From contig NC_065417.1 in the NCBI RefSeq assembly GCF_024362695.1, positions 6,379,001 to 6,443,000 of the forward strand: a stretch of DNA of 64,000 nucleotides, written 5' to 3'. How positions within the stretch are numbered: the stretch's first letter is position 1; each line of letters begins with the position of its first letter. Source of the stretch: Pectinophora gossypiella. Lineage: Eukaryota; Arthropoda; Insecta; Lepidoptera; Gelechiidae. The notes under the pieces were generated by a model that had not been told where the DNA came from, did not search any database, and was given only the letters and a program-made list of their open reading frames with translations. Below, piece after piece: positions 53,513 through 63,510 of this stretch. The position numbers were made by a program, and so were the translations under genes.

Positions 53513-56458
53513 ATGTCTGAGAAGCATTTACAGACCGGTAACTATTGAGACTATTTAGGTTAAGTTGTATTTTTATTTTTACAAGAATAGTTAAGTTCTT
53601 AGATAAATGTGGATTTAGTTTTTTAAATATAACTTAAGACGCCTTATATTTTCGAACGCATGTGTTAACATAGAAAGGAGGTGATACATAGCGATGTATG
53701 TTTTGGTTATCAGGTGATGCCCTGCCCCCTTACCCTGGGAAGTTGCGTCTATTTGCGATGCGCTTCTGTCCGTATGCTGAGCGCAGCGTTCTCGTACTGA
53801 ACGCTAAGAACATCCCATATGAGACGGTGTTCATCAACTTGGATCATAAACCGGACTGGATCTTCTACTACAGCCCTAAAGGTAAGACTGTCGTTAGTTA
53901 TAAAATTATAGGGTATGAATAAACAGAGGGAAATCTCTTCCCATTGTAACATTGCCACAAATCATTTTAATTGGAGGGTCCTTAACAAATTCAATTTACA
54001 ATCATATCAGATTCCCTTATTCAAATAGTATTATCATTTATGGATTCTGATAAGATTAAACTATCTTGCAAGTCAGTGAGGTTTATATTTTCCATTTAAT
54101 AAAAAAATACTAGAATGTTCCTTTTGCTTGAATGTTTCCACTCTAACGAGCTAGTGGCCTTATAATCAAACCTCTACAATTTCCTGTTTTTGTGGTTACT
54201 ATTACTACTAGTTGGTTAATATTAAATTATATTCTATTACTATTTAGACATATTTGTGTAACCTTGTAACAGCTTTTCAATAATTTTATTTCACACACAA
54301 AAGGAATCCACCTTTTTAATTATTTATATCAATGTGTAAATTAACTGTTACAACCCTATTTTGAAAATAAAAAAAATATGAGTTTAATATTTAGTATTAA
54401 GCTCTGCTATGGGAACCAAGCTTATAAAATGGTAGGTTGAGAGTAAATTAATGTATGATTCCACCATTGCCATACACAACATGCCAGTAACTATCTCATA
54501 CATACATAAATTCACGCCTATTTCCCACTGGGGTAAGCAGTGACTATGGAATTCCATTTGCTTCAGTCCTGGCATACTTCTCTTCCTTCCTCCACATTCA
54601 TCAATTATTATTGTTTTACACATGCATGCCGTAACTATCTCATATAATCTATAAAACCGAAATAACATAACAAAATACCTACCACTCACTGATTAATCAC
54701 GAATTCTCAGCATCTACAAATGTTAGGAGTCTCAAAATTTGCATGGGGGTTCCTCTTAGGGCGTAGGTGCTCACTAAGACGGGAATTTTGCGAAATTCAA
54801 CCCCCAAGGGGTTAAAAAAAGTGTTGAAAATTTGTATGCACCTTTATTTTTAAAGTTAGAATTATGACGGGGGACGAAGTCGCGGGCTCACAGCTGTATA
54901 ATATACTGACTTTAGTATAGCACATACATATGCAAACATTAGTCAATTAAAAAATCATGCCCAGTTGAATATATAATTTTTCATAAAACCAGGTACAGTA
55001 CCAGCTCTAGAGTATGAAGCTGGGAAGGGCATATTTGATAGCAACATCATCAACTTCTACCTTGATGAAAAGTATCCGGAGCCACCCCTGCAGTCTGCTG
55101 ACCCTCTTCGCCGTGCACAGGACAAGATGCTTGTCGAGAACTTTTCTGGTGTAAGTTATATATGACTAACATCTTGAGTGCCTAGATGACTTTATAGTTC
55201 TAATACATACAAATACTCACGCCCGTAATCCCTAATGGGATGGGCAGAGCCAACAGTGAATACATTTATGTTACTTATAATAAGAACCATAAAACATTTT
55301 AATATACAAACAGCTTGACGACTTCCCCTAGACAACTTAAGTACAAGGCAAGACAACTCAAGTACTTGTTGTGACAATGCAAGTTGGTTATGATATAAAT
55401 GAAAAGGCAAAAATTAAATATCTTTCAGGTGCATACGCACCTAATATCTACCTTCTTAAGAGCTATTGGCTAATCTGTCTTACATTCTAAGTTATTCTAT
55501 AATATGACCCATTAACGATTCTGTAAGCAGGACGCCTTAACGATCGCTTCATTCATCTATAGTGGAAGCTAAAGCTATTCAATGGCAATGCGTCATATGC
55601 GTCGCCATTACGATTCCACTGCAGTACCTATCATGAATGGCATTTAGATTTAACATTGTCCTTACCTGCTAATACAGGCTCAAGCAGCATACTACACAGC
55701 CGCCTTCAACTCGCAAGCACTACAGTCCAGCCACTTGGAAACCTATCAGAAGGGTTTGGACTTACTCCAAAAGGAACTTGAGACCCGTGGCACTACATAC
55801 TTGAACGGAAATGAACCTGGACTGATTGACTACACTATCTGGCCATTCCTGGAGCGATTCCAAGCTCTCCCACTGTTGGGCAAGACTGATTTCGCGATTG
55901 ACAAGTCTAAATATGCAGTATTGGTGAGTTTTAGTTAACATATTGCACTAAGTATTTTACTATTTTTCATATATTTATAATAATCATACACCTTGGTTAT
56001 ATACTAAACAATCAGTAGGTATAAAGCCTAAAATTGTTCTATTTTATTCACAAATCAAGTTGGCTGTGAATAACAACAGTAACCATTTATATATGTAGGT
56101 ACTTAAAGAATAAATGCCTCAAATTATTGACAAAATGACATGTAAATTCTGATACATTTACATTTCGATAGCGACGTGTAGGGCGACAGTAGACAGCAGG
56201 CTTTTTATTATTTTCCTTAGCGAAATGAACTACCAACAAATTCGTGTTATCTTCCGTGGTTCTATTCTAAAACATATTACTTTTTCACAGGTAACATACA
56301 TAGAAGCAATGAAGAATGTCCCTGCTGTGAAGTCGTATTACCTACCTCCGGAGACTCACGCTAAGTTTACCGAGTCCCGTTCCAAGGGTGATCCTGACTA
56401 CAACATGCTCGATACCAGCGCCGTGTGCTGCATGCGCCCGCGTAAGAAGAAGGAATAA
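53513..56458 (+). CDS. GSTO: Glutathione S-transferase, omega class (copy A)
   Basis: Omega GSTs use an active-site cysteine for thiol transfer, dehydroascorbate reduction and removal of glutathionyl groups. Five exons: 53513-53537, 53714-53881, 54993-55150, 55678-55923, 56291-56458; 254 residues. Start MSEKHLQTG with the first intron after 25 nt. The active-site motif FCPYAER has Cys27. The thioredoxin-like domain ends near residue 90, followed by the all-helical domain (NGNEPGLIDYTIWPFLERFQ). Odd: the G-site 'ES' pair of the class is 'DS' here (GIFDSNIINFYL), and the C-terminus is extended with a Cys-Cys and basic tail (CCMRPRKKKE) instead of the usual end. Same exon plan as copy B, so a tandem duplicate. 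A polyadenylation signal lies at 56539-56544. Confidence 0.95.
54497..54645. repeat. Dispersed repeat C (GST A intron 2)
   Basis: CATACATACATAAATTCACG, CCTATTTCCCACTGGGGTAA, TTCCTCCACATTCATCAATT. Same family as at 18020 and 48920. Confidence 0.65.
54745..54905. repeat. Dispersed repeat with GACGAAGTCGCGGG end (GST A intron 2)
   Basis: GGGGGTTCCTCTTAGGGCGT, CCCCCAAGGGGTTAAAAAAA and GGGGACGAAGTCGCGGGCTC. The end resembles, in reverse, the start of the 8911 element (CGCGACTTCGTCC). No frame. Confidence 0.5.
55202..55265. repeat. Short dispersed repeat D (GST A intron 3)
   Basis: CATACAAATACTCACGCCCG followed by TAATCCCTAATGGGATGGGC. Related to the pieces at 7998 and 18535. Confidence 0.6.
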
Positions 56459-56538
56459 AGTGATATTTCATTACTTAAGTAAAAATTATAGGTACTTACA
56501 CATTGATGTAATTTTCGAATCGCAATTGTTAACGCTAA

Positions 56539-56544
56539 AATAAA
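56539..56544 (+). terminator. Polyadenylation signal of GST copy A
   Basis: AATAAA 80 bp after the stop codon, followed 25-35 bp later by a TTTTGGTGTTGTTTT stretch, a normal downstream element. Confidence 0.6.
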
Positions 56545-57525
56545 AGTACAAGGTATTTTAACTTTTGGTGTTGTTTTATTAACCTTTAACAAGTTTACTA
56601 AATATAAGAACTGCATGCACGTTAGTTAGGTGCATCCTTGTTTTGTTTATTATAGTGTTTTTTGTTTTGCTTATGCCGCACACTAACAAAAACAGGAGGG
56701 AAAAACATGTGAGAAAAATAAGATTTTTAGGAACCTGTCGCCAAATGAAAAATGAATGGATTTTTTAGAAAGGATTTTTTTACAAAAAGGAACGTCTAGG
56801 TCCCTGTGCCGAGGTTTTTCTTGCAGTTTCTTTTCCCCGGCTAAACAGGTTATGAGAAACTGCAGTAGTTTTAGGCGGATGAGACGTTCGTTATGTAAAA
56901 ATTGACGATACTATGTTACCTACTGAATACAGATATATATGAATTTGATGATATTCTCCTATGTCTAGCTATTAGATAATATTTTTATTACATAAGTATG
57001 TAGTCGTTACGTGAATAGTTGTTTTTCAGCAAGGTCGGTCATCGACCTCACACAACCTACACGACAGAGGAAGTCGCTTTGTGCGATTTGCCCGACATAA
57101 CTTATATACTTATGTTTATGGAATATTCTAGGAGATGCATCTACTTTTCATCTCTAGTCACGCTAATTCCGTACAACATAGCCACGCGGTTCGCAAACCG
57201 CCATTGAGGTATGGGTTTGAAGAAATAGATTAAGTTAATGTTATGATTTGATGTAAGTAATTAATAGGAAAAACATTTAATTTGATAAAATCTTGTTGTA
57301 AACCTCAATTGCTTCTTATTAAGTGGGGAGGTGTAATGTAGGTAGTATTAAGTTAATTATTAATATAAGTAATAGAGGGTAAGTTTGTATGTGTCATCCC
57401 CAGTCTCTCAATATACGTGTAACAGTACGGCCGTGATTTTATTCAAGAGCTCCTGTAGGATCGCCCGCCCAGTATTCCGCGAGACTTTCTAATCAGTAGC
57501 CAGGTGTAAAGTTTATACCTACACC
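56545..57525. other. Spacer between the GST genes
   Basis: No gene. A 3' splice-like stretch (TGTTTTTCAGCAAGG, 57021-57035) has no downstream coding signal. Nothing else recognised. Confidence 0.45.
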
Positions 57526-57866
57526 TATAGATGTAAAACAACCGATTTAAAAAGTTTTAAACCAAATGCCGTTTTAAACCCCAAATAAATCGTTTTAAAC
57601 CGTTGAAAATTCGCCTACAACAATAAAAGAACTGTGTTTTAAACTTCTTCATCATCATCATGATTCCAACACATAATATCGGGAGTCTCATATCCCTATT
57701 ATAAACGCGGTAAGAACCCGTTATTATGTGTTTTAATTATGATAATAACCGCGTAAACTTAAAACAATGTATCATCTTCATCATCATGGTTGATTTTAGT
57801 TTCAAGCGGCTTTTTTCGTTTTAAACTGATTGGTTTAAATGATTTTAAATCGGCCTTACATCTATA
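57526..57866. mobile_element. hAT-type MITE with 8-bp TSD
   Basis: Ends TATAGATGTAA (57526) and TTACATCTATA (to 57866) are inverted, with CCGATTTAAA / TTTAAATCGG just inside. They are flanked by the exact 8-bp repeat CCTACACC (57518-57525 and 57867-57874), as hAT elements make. The interior has several GTTTTAAACC blocks and two fold-back parts (ACACATAATA / TATTATGTGT). 341 bp, no frame. It lies about 430 bp upstream of GST B exon 1a. Confidence 0.82.
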
Positions 57867-58201
57867 CCTACACCCCACGTGCCCAATCGTGTTTTCAAAG
57901 TTTGAACTCAAAAGTCGTATTCAATGATTTAAAGCCGGAGCCGAGATCCGATCCCGCGACACTACGAAGTTATTTCACACAAAATATTGTTTAATATCGA
58001 CATGCATGCGCTCATGGCAAATACCATTATCTTGTAAATCACTATCGCATAAAAATCCGTAGGTACAAATTAGATAACTAAATTACACACGGTGCGGCTC
58101 GCCAGTTCTGTTTCTTGAACTTGGCTTGACACGCGACCGCGTGTCTAGATATTATGAAATTCATGATAAAAGGGCAGCGCCCATAGTTACTTTACCATAC
58201 A

Positions 58202-58228
58202 TATAAAACTCGTCATCGAGAGCAGTCG
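58202..58228 (+). promoter_or_regulatory. TATA box and initiator of GST B exon 1a
   Basis: TATAAAA at 58202-58208 is followed 14 nt later by an initiator-like GCAGTCG (58222-58228); the ATG of exon 1a is at 58298. Spacing suits a focused promoter with an about 75-nt 5' UTR. Confidence 0.5.
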
Positions 58229-58297
58229 CGCCATTCGCCTGCGTTCTATAACTTAAGTGTTAATATACATACTGTATTACATAAAACTTCAACAAAA

Positions 58298-61200
58298 ATG
58301 AGTGGTAACGCAATCAATTTCAACACAAAGCATTTGACGAAAGGTAAACAGTTTAATTTTTTACTTCTGTCCTCGTGACGTAGGTTCCCGTCCATCCCAC
58401 TGCTGGGCACAGGTTCCCTTCAGCAACTGAAGGGAGTATTGGAAGTACTCCTTCTTGTTGCTCCACTTTCACTGCGGGTAGTTGGTGTTTGGGTTAGCTA
58501 GTATCAAAGCCAGTGTTCAATCCGCCCGAAGTAGATAATTATGCCCGTATATAGGTAGTAGGTACCTATAGGGTTTCGAGGCGTTTTATCTTAGTAAGAA
58601 CTTGTTTGTAACACAATGGATATGGTAGGTATCAATAATGTTGAATGCACCAATTACTTATTAAAACACAGTTGCCTCGACCATTATAGACGCGATACGG
58701 CTCGCGACCTACCACGTTGATCTAACAGTAGGCTCGGTACGTTGGATGTACCTCTGACTACCTCCATTGAGATATATCCGTGAGCTTATGTTCTGTAAAA
58801 CTGCTCATCGATAATGTCCCATCTAAAGTTGCCTGAGCCAAATGTTTACTTTGCAATCGTGAATCATGATTTACGAAGTTATGGTCTACGGGGTCAGAAC
58901 TCACTGAACTTGGTGAGATTATAGATAATGGTGCTAATTCCTGTAAATACCATCTAATTTTATTTTAAGTTATATCTGTCATTTTCTTATCCGCCGAAAA
59001 GGAAAGGGACGGGTAATCGACAAGCATAAAATTTATAGAACACACGTCAATTTTAAGCACAAATCTAAACCAACCGTCTAAAAATTTTACATCCGTCAAT
59101 AACCCGACACAGTTAAGTAGACAGCACGTCAAACGGATTGCATACCAGCGACGTACCTTTTGATTCGCCCGGGTTATTCATTCATTTACTCATTCTTCCT
59201 AAAATTAAGAGCTGTGAATCATCCGTCCCTTTCCTTTTCGACGGATATGAAAATGACGGATATAACTTAAAATAAAATTAGGCGGTGTCTGCAGGAATCG
59301 GGGCCAATATGTGGTAAGACGTCCATCCACATATTCTCCTAAAATGTTTGAGCAATACCTGTGTATATATACAGAGTGTTAGTGACATCGTGACGAAAAC
59401 TTTGAGGGGTGATTGAGGCCATGATTCCGAGTTGATATCAAGTGGAATTTTCCGTTGCAAAAGTATGGAACTGAAAATAATTAAAAAAAAAAACACCAAA
59501 ATGTTCATGAATATTCTGACTGAAAATTCCACTTGATATCAACTCAGAATCATGGTCTGAACTATCCCCCTCAGTATTCGTTACGGTGTCATTAACACCC
59601 ATACCTATTTGTATGGCTACCGTATGTAAATGCGGGGTGTAAGTGATATCGTAACGAATACTGAGGGGAATGATTCAGCTGATTATTCTGAGTTAATATC
59701 AAGTGGAATTTTCCATCGCAACACCCTGTACATAGATTTGTATAGGGGTTAGGGGGTAATTATGTGACCTTCCTACAAATGTGCGTGCTTGGAGTAAAAG
59801 CGTTCAAAAATAGACGGTCGCGGGTTAGGATCAATATGTTTTCGTGATGCTAGAGTGAATAATTTAACGACCGGTTTTTAGACACCGAAAATCCCGTCCT
59901 TATTTTAGTATAGATAGGTACCTATTTACCATGAATGCTATTGCTTACCTATTTACAATGAATTGTAATCCTGAGTTGCTAAGAAACTAATTATTATTAT
60001 GTACCTCTACCTACCTACCTACGACTATAAATCAAACTGTTAATAGGTACCTAATTAGGTAGGTGTAAGCCCTATATTCTTAATATGTATGTAGCTACTT
60101 ATTTGCTAAACTTTAACCAGTTAAGTAGGTATTTTAAACTATTGAAGACAACGATAAGTATATGAAACAACAATACCCAATTTAATTATGAGTAGGCGCC
60201 AATTAAGACGTTTTAAACAGTGTTAATAAAATAGCAGTGCACTACTAAACTAGCTGACATTAGGTACGTCATCATGAATAAGCTTTCGTCAATAAATATG
60301 TAGGTAGGTATCTCAACTTAGAGCCCACGTAGCATTGTGTACAATAGACATAATGTTTAGTATTATTTAATAGTATTACCTATCTTGTAGAATCAATGAC
60401 GAAAACACTGGCAAGGTCAATCGACCAACCTTAAAAACAAGTCTACATAGTACAACGTATTGCTCGAACATATCGCAAGTCACTGTTTAGTCTCGTTATC
60501 CGATTTTTATCAAATATTTTATTGCTCATTGCTATGAAGCTGACAAAATGATTGTGTCCACATTCAGTTTCGCGATGCATGTGTTAGTGTCGTCATTCAG
60601 AGTGCTCGCGCCTGTAGCTCATGTCTTAGAAGCGATGTTACCTCTTCGTCATATGAGTGTTAAAGCAGTGAAGGGGGCCATAAATTACAACACAAAGCAT
60701 CTGAAGAAAGGTAACAAAGCGTATATAAGTCCATAGACAGTGCTTTTTAATCTTTAGTGAATGTTAAGTATTGTTAATTTATTATTATAAATCTTATTAT
60801 TTACGTAAACGAGGTCAATCAACAAAATCAGATGAGGTTAGTTTTCCAAGGATCTAGTCACCAGATGTCGCTGAGACGCACCGACGACGTCATCAGCGAG
60901 CGATAATTACAAAACGCCTGCGTTAAACATGTTTTGTAAGGAAGCAATCTTGCTAATTTTATATGTCAGGCACTTGGGTTCAAACAAACAATACAACTTT
61001 TCCAAACTAAAGTTGTGGTGGTCTGAATACGAAATTGAATACCTTCAATACCAAAAGGGATCGCAGCTGTGAAGTACATTCAGACATGTTTGTGGCGACA
61101 GGTATTAGATAAAAAAAACACGAATTAGCCCGCAAGTCACCACTTGATAAGCGGTATCGTTTTATAACTTTGTTTTTTTTTTGTTTCAGGTGATCCTCTA

Positions 61201-63016
61201 CCGCCATACACAGGCAAACTACGCGTATACTGCATGCGATACTGCCCCTTCGCTCAGCGCACTATCCTGGCTTTGAACGCTAAGCAATTGGACTATGAAG
61301 TAGTCAACATCGATTTGATGGACAAGCCCGAATGGTTCACCACTAAGAGTCCATTAGGTAAAACAAGAATTAATTTAATAAAACATCTACAATGTATTTT
61401 AGGACGAAAACTTGGCGTTCTCGAGTCTCAGAGATTCGAATGTAGCGTAGAAAATAATTAAAGGCGAAACCTACACATATCTTCGGATTCATCTGCAGAA
61501 GACTGCTAGGAGCCACATTGTATTAAAATTAGATTGTAGGCTTAGAGCAGGCCCACAATCACCACCCTTCTAGGGAATAATGTGCGCGATTTTTATGTCT
61601 AACCATTGCTCCACTAACTCAATGAAGCAGTTTTCTGGTGGGGTATGTTTGTGCCAAGCCTGTATCTGACCTCCAGCGATTGTATGGAATACAAACCCTT
61701 ATTTACTGGTTGTTAAAGGTATTTTTTGTATTCAGGAAAAGTTCCTGCAATAGAAATCGAAGAAAATAAGACGATCTACGAAAGTCTAGTGACAGTGGAG
61801 TATTTAGACGATGTCTACCCACAAAGACCTTTGTTGCCCAAGGACCCAGTGAAAAAAGCCTATGATAAAATTATTGTGGAAGTCGCCACTGGGGTAAGAA
61901 TCTATGTATATGAATATTTTAAGGCTTATTACAATAATTTTTAGTAAATCTACCCACCGAAGTGTCGTAAAGTCCATCTCTTCTTCTAATAATTTTATCC
62001 CCTGTTGGGATGTAGGGCTCGAAACAGATTTCCACTCCTCGCGATCTCTAAGTAAAAGTGCGCGCGCGCGTAAAGTCCATAGTCGTTTCAAAATCCAAAC
62101 ATTGTCTCTAGATATCCTGCCTTACGAGGATATAACTTATCACTATTCTGATATTATTACATTATTAGTACAAATAGATACCGTTTTAGGGACCAATACG
62201 AAATCGGTACTATAATTTTATACCGGTATGATAACGGTAGCGTAGCCCTTACCTCTTTTATGCCTTAATCTTTTCAAGCCCTGCCATTAATCAATCACTT
62301 AAGACCATAATATCCGCCACTGTTCGTATTTGCGCCCTTTGTTCATCATTGGAATCTTTAATATTTATTTAATCACATTTCAGTTAAGTACCTTGTTCTA
62401 CAAAGTTATAAGAAACCCAGAAACGGTCACCGAGAATACGATGACTGCGTACCGCAATGCGGTCAGTTTCATCCAGGAGCAGCTAAAAAGCCGCGGTACC
62501 AAGTTTTTGGATGGTGGCGAGCCTGGTTACGCAGACTACATGATCTGGCCCTGGTTTGAAAGGATCTGGATGTTGCAAGATGTCGACGAGAGACTAAAAA
62601 TTGACGGTCCCGAAAATAAATTACTGGTAAAGTTTTACGCTTTTACAATACGAATTGATATAGAAATCGTATGGTCACGAGTCACGAGCATTAATATTAA
62701 CACATTAACTTTTTTGACAAATTGTACTGTAAGTCTCACTAAATATCAAATATGTTAGTGCGACAGAGTCCTAAAGTGGGTACATTATATTGCTCATGAC
62801 TGTACACCATAATTTGACGAAAATAACGTCAGTCGCCATAATCTATAATGAACGAAATTAATTATTATGTTTTTATTCCAGGTTGAGTACATACAAAACA
62901 TGCTGAAAGACCCAGCTGTAGCAGCATTCTTGGTACCAAAGGATATTCTATTGCAAGTTATGGAAGGCTATAGACCAGGAAACAGGCCCAACTATGACTT
63001 GCTGCTTGAAAAATAA
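58298..63016 (+). CDS. GSTO: Glutathione S-transferase, omega class (copy B), isoform 1a
   Basis: Omega GST, 249 residues with exon 1a: 58298-58343, 61190-61357, 61736-61893, 62384-62626, 62882-63016. Start MSGNAINFNTKHLTKG. The active-site motif is YCPFAQR with Cys34; the G-site pair TIYESLVTVEYLDD keeps the standard ES. C-terminal domain GEPGYADYMIWPWFERIWML; end PNYDLLLEK, typical for lepidopteran GSTO. It resembles the better-studied GSTO of Bombyx more than copy A does. A second first exon lies at 60548-60710. Exon lengths 168 and 158 equal those of copy A. AATAAA overlaps the end of the coding sequence (63016-63021). The long first intron holds four mobile elements. Confidence 0.94.
58380..58500. 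repeat. Dispersed repeat F (GST B intron 1)
   Basis: TCCCACTGCTGGGCACAGGT, TTCCCTTCAGCAACTGAAGG, CACTTTCACTGCGGGTAGTT. Related to the left half of the repeat at 128-225. Confidence 0.55.
58955..59280. mobile_element. MITE with ~58-bp terminal inverted repeats
   Basis: TAATTTTATTTTAAGTTATA with TCTGTCATTTTCTTATCCGC and CGAAAAGGAAAGGGACG at the left; the right end is the reverse complement with few changes (CGTCCCTTTCCTTTTCGACG, GATATGAAAATGACGGATAT, AACTTAAAATAAAATTA). 326 bp, no frame. TA-rich ends would fit a Tc1/mariner-type target, but this is not proven. Confidence 0.85.
59371..59600. mobile_element. Fold-back MITE family A, copy 6
   Basis: ACAGAGTGTTAGTGACATCG, GAGTTGATATCAAGTGGAAT, then GAAAATTCCACTTGATATCA and GTTACGGTGTCATTAACACC. 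The two ~90-bp arms are well matched, so this is one of the better kept copies. GST B intron 1. Confidence 0.8.
59633..59731. mobile_element. Fold-back MITE family A, copy 7 (one arm)
   Basis: GGGGTGTAAGTGATATCGTA, AATATCAAGTGGAATTTTCC, then directly ACACCCTGTACA. A single arm with both ends, about 100 bp. Confidence 0.7.
59932..60547. other. Upstream of GST B exon 1b
   Basis: AT-rich with many TAGGTAGG/CTACCTAC runs. It should hold the promoter for exon 1b; the GC-richer stretch 60390-60500 is nearest. No clear TATA box. Confidence 0.35.
60548..60710 (+). CDS. GSTO: GST omega copy B, alternative first exon 1b
   Basis: The ATG at 60548 opens 54 codons plus one base and stops at a donor AAAG|GTAACA, phase 1, exactly as exon 1a. 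The last part, GAINYNTKHLKKG, matches exon 1a (NAINFNTKHLTKG), so the exon is a duplicate. Joined to exon 2 (61190) it gives 288 residues. The added N-terminus (MIVSTFSFAMHVLVSSFRVL, then APVAHVLEAMLPLRHMSVKA) is hydrophobic with several R, H and K but only one acidic residue, as in mitochondrial targeting peptides or a membrane anchor. An internal ATG at 60653 (MSVKAVKGAINYN) would give a short form. The isoform is inferred. Confidence 0.6.
62757..62800. repeat. Half copy of palindromic MITE (see 18644)
   Basis: GTGCGACAGAGTCCTAAAGT then GGGTACATTATATTGCTCAT, the reverse of the right arm at 18670-18710. GST B intron 4. Confidence 0.6.
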
Positions 63017-63510
63017 ATAAAATATCATATTCACTTTTCAATGTTTTGCTTATTTAAGAAAATACCACACAGAAAAGAAATTAAGAGAAGAAAAAATTAT
63101 CTAGTCATAACTAATGTTAACTAAACATAATTGAACATAAAACAAACTTCATGTCTTGAACAATTATTAATAAGATGAGAATAAGCTAATACTATAAAAA
63201 AATGAAATTATGATTTTAAAACATGTTAAAACTTAACATACATAATTATGTCGAGATACTATTGCTAATGTCAAAATAATTGTTAGCAAATAATTAAAAT
63301 ATGAATTAGATGTCGATATTGTTCCCCATAATTATCTAATGAAAGATTGAAAACTACTTACAGATAGATAGCTTTGGCTACAAAATACTTGACAAACTTC
63401 ATTTAAACAACAATTAAGATAAGTAGTTGTGATAATAGCAGGGTTACATAAAAAAATATACTTACTCAGTCTTTACTTTTTCATGTCAACTTACTTTGTT
63501 CTTAAATTAA
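63017..63510. other. Convergent spacer GST B / Cdt1
   Basis: About 490 bp of AT-rich DNA between the two stops, holding both 3' UTRs. The GST B polyadenylation signal is at 63016-63021. No repeat recognised. Confidence 0.5.

Noticed and set aside
24174..63016. A detoxification gene cluster (P450 plus two GSTs)
   Set aside because: The P450 lies 26 kb from the GSTs with four unrelated housekeeping genes between; only the two GSTs are a tandem pair.
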